A DNA stretch of 54,723 nucleotides from Lentisphaeria bacterium (GTDB lineage Bacteria > Verrucomicrobiota > Lentisphaeria > Victivallales > Victivallaceae), in NCBI GenBank assembly GCA_017462015.1, contig JAFTRX010000046.1, forward strand, positions 1 to 54,723, written 5' to 3'. Shown piece by piece: positions 1 through 6,900 of this stretch (its first letter is position 1; each line of letters opens with the position of its first letter). Position numbers and translations under genes: made by a program. Below the pieces are notes generated by a model. That model made no database searches and had not been told where the DNA came from. It saw nothing but the letters and a program-made list of their open reading frames with translations.

Positions 1-230
1 AAGCGCAGGAAAAATCCTGCGTGAAGCATTGCTTCGCAATGTGAAGCGTTTGCCTGCGGCAAACATGAAGCGCTCGCTTTGCGAGTGAGGATGTGATAAG
101 GTTGTGTTGGTTTGCGCTGCAAACCAACGTGAAGCGCAGGAAAAATCCTGCGTGAAGCATTGCTTCGCAATGTGAAGCGTTTGCCTGCGGCAAACATGAA
201 GCGCTCGCTTTGCGAGTGAGGATGTGATAA
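1..230. repeat. Array of GTGAAGC-linked hairpins (two 99-bp units, 131-bp period)
   Basis: Bases 1-99 recur exactly at 132-230. Each unit is a string of short perfect inverted repeats joined by the linker GTGAAGC or ATGAAGC. First unit: CGCAGGA/TCCTGCG (4-10 with 15-21), CATTGC/GCAATG (27-32 with 36-41), GTTTGCC/GGCAAAC (48-54 with 58-64) and CTCGC/GCGAG (73-77 with 81-85). Between the copies lies a longer hairpin, GTTGGTTTGC/GCAAACCAAC (106-115 with 119-128). Loops are 3-4 bases. No coding frame is convincing. The array probably continues left of the window. It is not a CRISPR, because there are no unique spacers and each module is itself palindromic. Function unknown; a REP-like or folded-RNA element is possible. 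Confidence 0.85.
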
Positions 231-239
231 AGTTATAAT

Positions 240-326
240 ACCCCGCTTTTCTTGAAAAGGGAAAGGGGGTTCGGGGGGAAGGGGAAAACTTCTTGTCACG
301 TGAAAAGAAGTTTTCCCCTTCCCCCC
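240..326 (+). repeat. Palindromic dispersed repeat, intergenic copy
   Basis: Bases 273-326 form a near-perfect 54-bp palindrome: 22-bp arms 273-294 and 305-326, with TCACGTGA at the centre and one mismatched pair. With the 33 bases before it, the element matches the reverse complement of 10451-10536 in order and composition (ACCCCGCTTTT, TTGAAA, GAAAGGGGG, CGGGGG, AAAACTT core). It lies 9 bp beyond the uvrB stop codon, so it could also fold as a transcript end, but no T-run follows it on the minus strand. Confidence 0.75.
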
Positions 327-334
327 TATTCCAT

Positions 335-2353
335 TCACTTTGCAGAAAGAGAGCGGATGCGGTCGCGGAGTTCGGCGGCGCGTTCGAATTCGAGGGCTTC
401 GGCGGCGGCGAGCATTTCGCGGGTCAGTTCTTCTGCCAGGGCGGCTTTATCGTCGGAGTTGAGTTTATCGAGGTTGAAGGCGGAAGAGGTATCATCGAGG
501 AGGGTATCGCAACCGAAATCGGGCATAGGGGTTTTGCCTTTTTTGCGGGGTTTGGAGCCGATAATTTCTCCGATGGTCTGGCGGGCTTCTTTGACGATGG
601 TACGCGGAACGATGTTGTGTTCGCGGTTGTAAGCTTCCTGAATTTTCCGGCGGCGGGCGGGTTGGTCGATAAGAGCTTGCATACCGTCGCTGATGGTGTC
701 GCCGTAAAGAATCACGCGTCCGGAGCTGTTGCGGGCGGCGCGGCCGGCGGTCTGGATGAGGGCGCGGGCGGAGCGGAGGAAGCCGACTTTATCGGCATCG
801 AGGATGGCGACGAGGGCGACTTCCGGCAGGTCGATACCTTCGCGGAGGAGGTTGATTCCGATAAGACAGTCAAAATCCCCGAGGCGGAGTTTATTGAGGA
901 TACGGACGCGCTCAATGGCATCGAGTTCACTGTGCAGATAGCTGGCGCGGATACCGAGTTCGGAGAGATAATCGGCAAGACGTTCGGCATTTTTCTTGGT
1001 AAGAGTTGTCACCAGAGTGCGTTCGCCGCGGGCGGAACTTTCGCGGATCTCGGCGATGACATCATCAAGTTCGCCGTCGAGGGGGCGGACTTCGACGATG
1101 GGGTCGAGAAGACCGGTCGGGCGGACGATGAGTTCGACCGGGGCGCCGCTTTTTTCCAGTTCATAATCGCCGGGGGTGGCAGAGACAAAGATGGTTTGCT
1201 GAGTCAGGGCGGAAAATTCTTCAAACATCAGAGGACGGTTTTCCAGAGCGGAGGGGAGGCGGAAGCCGTGGTCGATCAGGGTCATTTTCCGCTGACGGTC
1301 AGCTTTGTACATTGCCTGCAGCTGGGGGAGGGTGACATGGGATTCATCAATGATGGTGAGAAAGTCATCCTTGAAAAAGTCAAAAAGACAGTAGGGGCGC
1401 ATGCCGGGGGCGCGGCGGGAAAGGTGCATGGAATAGTTTTCAATACCGCTGCAGTAACCGAGTTCGCGCATCATTTCAAGATCGTAGTTGACACGCTGGT
1501 TGAGACGTTGGGCTTCAACGAGCAGATTACGGCTTTCAAAGAAGGCACAACGCTCGTGCATTTCCTGCAAAATGGCAGCGGAAGCACTTTCAATGCGGTC
1601 AGGCGGCATGACAAAGTGCTTGCAGGGAAAAAGCGTACCTTGCGGCAGAACGCTCTTCAACTTTCCCGTGAGCGCATCGCGGCGCTCCATGCGTTCAATG
1701 CCGTCACCGAAAAAACTGATACGGACAAAATCGTCGCGCTGAGGTTCAAAAACATCGACGACATCGCCGCGCACACGGAATTCGCCTTTGCCGGGAGCGG
1801 TATCGTTGCGGGTATACTGGATGGCAACCAGACGGCGGAGAAGTTCGTCGCGGTTCAGGGTGTCGCCGGAGTCGAGGCGGACACACATTTCGGTGTACTC
1901 TTCCGGAGCGCCGAGGCTGTAAATGCAGGAGACACTGGCAACGATGATGACATCGCGGCGCTCGGTAAGACTGGCGGTGGCGGAGAGGCGGAGCTTTTCT
2001 ATATCTTCGTTGATGGAGGCATCTTTGGCGATATAGGTATCGGTTTGCGGGATGTATGATTCCGGGAGATAGTAGTCGTAATAACTGATAAAGTATTCAA
2101 CGGCATTTTCCGGAAAAAAACTTTTGAATTCACTGTAAAGCTGCGCCGCCAGAGTTTTGTTGTGGCTGAGAACGAGAACCGGACGGTTTTCGTTGGCAAT
2201 GGCATTGGCGAGGGTGAAGGTTTTGCCGGAACCGGTAACACCCTGCAAGGTTTGATACTGCTTGCCGGAACGGAGGGCGCGCTGCAATTGAGCGATCGCC
2301 TCCGGCTGGTCGCCGGAGGGCTGATAGGGGGCGTGGAGTTTGAATATACCCAC
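335..2353 (-). CDS. uvrB: UvrABC system protein B (excinuclease subunit)
   Basis: DNA damage-recognition helicase-like subunit of nucleotide excision repair. UvrA loads it on DNA and it then recruits UvrC. The 672 residues match the family's normal length. Visible features: Walker A GVTGSGKTF at 38-46, the aromatic beta-hairpin YYDYYLPESYIPQTDTYI at about 91-108, Walker B DESH at 336-339, helicase motifs GINLLREGIDLPEV and QTAGRAARN near the C-terminal half, and a UVR domain (about 632-667) that contacts UvrC. Small departures from the usual consensus are DADKVGFLRS and QTAGRAARN. The start lies 14 bp after the hydG stop, so the two are probably cotranscribed. The hairpin element at 273-326 follows the stop codon. 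Confidence 0.98.
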   Translation of the reverse strand: MGIFKLHAPYQPSGDQPEAIAQLQRALRSGKQYQTLQGVTGSGKTFTLANAIANENRPVLVLSHNKTLAAQLYSEFKSFFPENAVEYFISYYDYYLPESYIPQTDTYIAKDASINEDIEKLRLSATASLTERRDVIIVASVSCIYSLGAPEEYTEMCVRLDSGDTLNRDELLRRLVAIQYTRNDTAPGKGEFRVRGDVVDVFEPQRDDFVRISFFGDGIERMERRDALTGKLKSVLPQGTLFPCKHFVMPPDRIESASAAILQEMHERCAFFESRNLLVEAQRLNQRVNYDLEMMRELGYCSGIENYSMHLSRRAPGMRPYCLFDFFKDDFLTIIDESHVTLPQLQAMYKADRQRKMTLIDHGFRLPSALENRPLMFEEFSALTQQTIFVSATPGDYELEKSGAPVELIVRPTGLLDPIVEVRPLDGELDDVIAEIRESSARGERTLVTTLTKKNAERLADYLSELGIRASYLHSELDAIERVRILNKLRLGDFDCLIGINLLREGIDLPEVALVAILDADKVGFLRSARALIQTAGRAARNSSGRVILYGDTISDGMQALIDQPARRRKIQEAYNREHNIVPRTIVKEARQTIGEIIGSKPRKKGKTPMPDFGCDTLLDDTSSAFNLDKLNSDDKAALAEELTREMLAAAEALEFERAAELRDRIRSLSAK

Positions 2354-2367
2354 AGCAGAACGCTCCG

Positions 2368-3783
2368 TCAGAAGCGGAAGTCGCGGGCGCCGTTGCGAAT
2401 CGCGTCAAGGTTTTCCTGAGCGATACGGCGGACGGTGTCACTGCTGACATGCTTCAACTCGTCGGCGATTACCCGCATACCGATGGCGCGGGTCTCCGGA
2501 GAGGCGTAGTCTTCCAGATACTCCATCAAGGTCATCAATGCGTTGGGCTGACAGCAGTTGGCGATCTGTCCGGTCTTGGCAAGGCTCATGAAGCGGTCAC
2601 CGGTTCTGCCTTCGCGGTAACAGGCGGTGCAGAAGCTGGGGACGTGGTTCTGTTGCAGAAGCCAGCGGACGACTTCATCGAGACTGCGGGTGTCGCTGAC
2701 GTCAAACTGAGCGGTTTCGTCGTGGCGCTCTTCCGTGGTGTAACCGCCGACACTGGTGCGGGAACCGCCGGAAATCTGAGAAACGCCGACTTTCAGCACG
2801 CGGGCGCGGGCGGCGGCACTTTCGCGGGTGGAAACGATGATGCCGGTGTAAGGCACTGCTATGCGCAGCACGGCAACGATTTTTTCAAACATATCATCGG
2901 AGATGGCATCTTTGAAGTCCGCGGTATCAATGTCATCCGCCGGACGGATGCGGGGAACGCTGATGGTATGGGGGCCAACACCTTTGAAGGCTTCAAGGTG
3001 CTCAGCATGCATGAGCTGACCGACAAAATCGTAACGGCAGGTGGTCAAGCCGTAAAGCACGCCGCAGCCAACATCGTCGATACCGCCATCCATGGCACGG
3101 TCCATCGCTTCGGTGTGGTAAGCGTAGTCGTGTTTGGGGCCGGTGGGGTGGAGGTATTCGTAATTCTTCTTGTGATAGGTCTCCTGAAAGAGAACATAAG
3201 TTCCGATACCGGCATCTTTGAGTTTGCGGTAATTTTCCACGGTGGTGGCGGCGATGTTGACATTGACCCGGCGGATGGCACCGTTTTTATGCTTGATGGA
3301 ATAGATGGTGTCGATACTTTCCAGAACGTATTCAATGGGGTTGTAAATCGGGTGTTCGCCGGTTTCCAGAGCGAGGCGCTTGTGACCCATGTCCTGCAGA
3401 GCGATGACTTCGTCACGGATCTCCGCCTGAGAGAGCTTTTTCCGGGCGATGGTCTTGTTCTGACCGTGATAGGGGCAGTAAATGCAACCGTTGATGCAGT
3501 AGTTGGAAAGATAGAGCGGGGCGAACATGACAATGCGGTTGCCGTAGATCTTCTCTTTGATCTTTCCGGCAAGGTCGATGATCTGTTCGTTAAGCTCCGG
3601 GATGTCACAATCCAGCAAAACGAGGGCTTCCCGGTGGTTCAAGCCTTTGCACTCCTGTGCTTTGGCTAAAATATCGGTGATAAGCGCCCGGTTGCTGCGG
3701 TTTTCTGAAGCATATTGAAGTGTTGCATTGATTTCCGCATCGTCGATAAAGTCGGCGGCATGCGGTGACATGATATCGTACAT
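2368..3783 (-). CDS. hydG: [FeFe] hydrogenase H-cluster maturase HydG (radical SAM tyrosine lyase)
   Basis: Radical SAM enzyme that cleaves tyrosine to supply CO and cyanide for the [FeFe] hydrogenase H-cluster. It has the CX3CX2C motif at C96/C100/C103 and the second, C-terminal cluster site (CTAC about 22 residues before a CC pair), which separates HydG from the related ThiH. The chosen start at 3783 gives 471 residues, the family's usual size, and has AGGTGA a few bases upstream; an upstream in-frame start at 3837 is less likely. hydE, hydF and the hydrogenase are not in the window. Its promoter is legible at 3864-3892. The unrelated uvrB follows closely. Confidence 0.95.
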   Translation of the reverse strand: MYDIMSPHAADFIDDAEINATLQYASENRSNRALITDILAKAQECKGLNHREALVLLDCDIPELNEQIIDLAGKIKEKIYGNRIVMFAPLYLSNYCINGCIYCPYHGQNKTIARKKLSQAEIRDEVIALQDMGHKRLALETGEHPIYNPIEYVLESIDTIYSIKHKNGAIRRVNVNIAATTVENYRKLKDAGIGTYVLFQETYHKKNYEYLHPTGPKHDYAYHTEAMDRAMDGGIDDVGCGVLYGLTTCRYDFVGQLMHAEHLEAFKGVGPHTISVPRIRPADDIDTADFKDAISDDMFEKIVAVLRIAVPYTGIIVSTRESAAARARVLKVGVSQISGGSRTSVGGYTTEERHDETAQFDVSDTRSLDEVVRWLLQQNHVPSFCTACYREGRTGDRFMSLAKTGQIANCCQPNALMTLMEYLEDYASPETRAIGMRVIADELKHVSSDTVRRIAQENLDAIRNGARDFRF

Positions 3784-3863
3784 TGTTCCATCACCTTTCC
3801 ATAATTTCACCATTCGGGAGCTGGCATAACATTGCACGCATTTTCCCGGAACGGAACACCTAT

Positions 3864-3892
3864 AATATACACGATAAAACTCAGTTTTTCAA
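3864..3892 (-). promoter_or_regulatory. Sigma-70-type promoter of hydG-uvrB
   Basis: Read on the minus strand: TTGAAA (3887-3892), a 17-bp spacer, then TATATT (3864-3869) preceded by TG. It points at hydG, about 80 bp away. Confidence 0.6.
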
Positions 3893-3904
3893 GTGGAAAG
3901 AGAA

Positions 3905-3952
3905 TCTTTAAAAAGAGATGTTCCGGTGCATTATTCAATATGCACCGGAACA
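3905..3952 (-). terminator. Intrinsic terminator of the DUF4838 gene
   Basis: A perfect 13-bp inverted repeat (TGTTCCGGTGCAT at 3919-3931 with ATGCACCGGAACA at 3940-3952, 8-base loop) is followed on the minus strand by TCTCTTTTTAAAG. It sits 22 bp beyond the stop codon of the upstream minus-strand gene and just before the hydG promoter. Confidence 0.85.
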
Positions 3953-3973
3953 TAGCAGGAGGTGTGGGTGCTG

Positions 3974-6900
3974 TCAGCGGAACGCTTTGATGTAACGCTC
4001 CGGCTTGAAGTATGCGCCGCCAGCTGGGGTTCCGGTGGTTCCGCGCGCGCCGGCGGCGTGGCGGTTGCGGATGACGGTGAAGCCGAAAGAGTCTTTGGCA
4101 TTGACATCACGGTAAGGCACTTTGATGTCCAAAATCCAGCGGTCGGCAAGCTTGACTGCTTTCACTGCGGCATTGTGCTGCCATGACCAGTTCCAGCGGC
4201 GGCCTTCGCTTTCGCTGGCGCGGGTTCTGCCGTCAGGGGAGAAGAGGAAGTGGTAACACTTTTGCGGATTTTTGCCGTCATCGACAAAGAGTTCGATGCA
4301 GTCGCCGCCGTAAACTCCGGGAGCGATGACGAGGGCATCCATGCGTTTTTCCATGCAGGTGACGATGAAACGGGCGTGGTCGCCGCCATCAAAAACTTTT
4401 ACATAAGTCGGGTTTTCCAGATCCGGAAGCTGGGAGGAGGAGTTGACAAAGTGGAACGGCTGAGAGGGCGCATCGGGAGAATATTTGCCAAGTTTCCAGC
4501 GTTTGGCGCTCATATAGTCCCGGCGTGCGGTGTAATTCTGTTTCCAGTAAGCAAAGAGAACGCGGTCAGCTTTGACCCCGGCGTTGTTGGGAGCAACTTT
4601 TTCTGCCGCAGAAAGGAGTGTGTCCAGCTCTTTCTGCAATGCCGGGGTGAACAAATTGGTGAAATCTTCCGGCTCTTTCAGCATGCAGCCGGACATATCC
4701 ATCATCGCTTTTTCCAGAGCTTTCCAATATTTGAACATCTGCTGCGCAGCGTTGCCGTAGCGGATAGCGCAAATTTCTTTCAGCGCATCATCCGGCGTGG
4801 TATCGGTACTCCAGAGCATTTTGGCAGCAAGGTAGAAGTTCATCCATTGGGATTCCCAGCTGACGGCAGAGACGCTGGATGCTTCAGAGAGCCAGCCGTC
4901 GAGCGCAAGCGATTTGTAAAGTTTGAAGTCTTCAATGACCGAACGGAAGAAGGGACCGGGCATTCTTCCGATTTTGTATGAGAAGTAATCGTAGATGTAA
5001 ACGTGTTTGACTTTACTGCGGATGTGCTTCAATCGGGCATGATTTTTGGCGTTGACCGGGCATGCCGGATCGGCGATGCCGTGTTTGTGACAGTGGAATT
5101 GGGTGACGGAGACCAGAAGATTTTCCGGAGGGGAGGGGAGCAGTTCGATAAAGTCGGCAAAGTTGCTGTAACTGTAATGTCCGAGCATCACGCCGGGAGC
5201 TTTTTTGTCCATTCTGGCACAGATATCTTTGACGAAATCGGCAATACGTCCGTTGACCAGCCCCAGCGGACGGTCTTCCGGGCGGTCGAGAGCGAGGCAT
5301 TTTTCACATTCGCAGTGACCGTAACCGTCTTTGGGCGGGAAACCGAAAACACCGATATGGGGGCGCTGTTTGATCTGTGCCAGAAGTTCGTTGGCAAACG
5401 CTTCGCGCATTTCCATGTTCGACAGACACAACTGCGCGCCGGCGTGGGCGCGCTTGCCGCCGAGCAGAGCGAAATATTCCGGATGGGTTTTGAAATATTT
5501 TTCCACCGGGATGAGCAAGTCGTAGGCATGTACCGTGGTGTCCGGAAGCAGACCGAGTTCCTGAAGGCGCGCTCCCACAATGTCATCTTCCGGCAGATGG
5601 GTGAGTTTGCGGTTCATGCGGTTGAAACTCATCCAGCGGGCAACTCGGTCGTCAAAGTGGTGTTTCCCGGCGCAGATATGCAGACTGCGGTAGGTGAAGT
5701 CCGGTTTGTGGAGTCCGGCAAACGCTTGCGCATCGAAGCTGACTGCACTTTGCGGAAGACAGGGCTCTTCTGCCGGATTGAGCCAGTGGATGCCCAGTTT
5801 GTTGAGCAAAGTGTAAATGCCGCAGCGCAGAGCTTCATCGTCACCGGTGATGGTGAGTTTGTCCGCGCGTGAAGCATCCACTTTGAATACGCCGTGGTCG
5901 CCGAGTTTTTTGAGCTTCAAGGTGACATCAAGTTCCGGGAGGAACTGTTCACATTTTGCAAGCAGCTCCTCCGCAGTCTTGATGGCTACGCCGGTCTGAA
6001 GGGAAGATATGTCTCCGGAGAAGTTCACTTTACTTTTTTTTTTAGCCTCAAAGGCTGCCGGATCGTAAACTTTTTCCAATTTCACATCGTCGAAGGCGGT
6101 GTAAACCCCTTCACCCTGCCGGGTGGCACCGTGGATGAGCAGCGCGGTCGCCGGAACATCCGGTGCGCTGAACATGGTGCTGACCTGCACCCATTTATTT
6201 TCACATTCGGGCGGGTAGGAGATCGAAACGGAACTGCCTTTGTCCAGCCAGCCGCCTTTGCCCTGCATCCGGACACTGGCGCTGCCGTAGCCGAACCCCT
6301 CTTCGCCGCGGTTGCGCTTGACGTAGAAAGACCACTTGTAACGGCAGCCCGGAGTGAGTTTGACATAGCTGATGATGGAGCCGCCGATTTGACGCTCACC
6401 GATGGCACCGGCGTGTTTGCCGGAGCGGGCGCCCTCTTTGAGCAGGAAGAATTCGGTTTTGCTGTTGGGGAACTTCCACGTGTGCCAGTAGCTCACATTT
6501 TTGAAGCTGTTGTGGTCGGAGACCAGATGTTTGTCCCGGACGTTTTTGACATCTTCAAAACCGGGGTTGCGGACGAGGTTGACGGGGGTGTGTTCCATCA
6601 TGTAAACCTGAGTGAGCAAAGCGGCTTTGGCGGCACGGTGTTTCGTCTTTGCGGCGGCGGCACGGTAAAATTTGCCGACGTCGCGCTTGTTGGCTTTGAG
6701 AAACGCCGTGACCCGGGCAAGCGCGGGGTCAACGCTGCGCTCAAGATAAGATGTGGGGTTGAGCGTGGAGATGTTTTTGAACTGTTTGGAGCCGAATTTT
6801 TTCGGGTTGATGAAAATATCGGCTTCCTCCTGCGGCGTAAGCTGATACGCTTTCAGATCTGCGATGGCAGTGTAACCTTTTTCCACCAGCTCCAGAATTT

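Noticed and set aside
1..230. CRISPR array
   Set aside because: Only two copies, no unique spacers of even length, and the repeat itself consists of different hairpins. No cas genes.
273..326. Simple rho-independent terminator of uvrB
   Set aside because: The palindrome is placed right but no T-run follows on the minus strand, and the sequence recurs within a gene; called as a repeat instead.
293..2059. Long plus-strand open frame (588 codons) opposite uvrB
   Set aside because: It is the complement of a certain uvrB gene and its composition (Gly/Ala/Phe-rich) is that of an antisense shadow. Its first codons, MSREKKFSPSP, come from the palindromic repeat.
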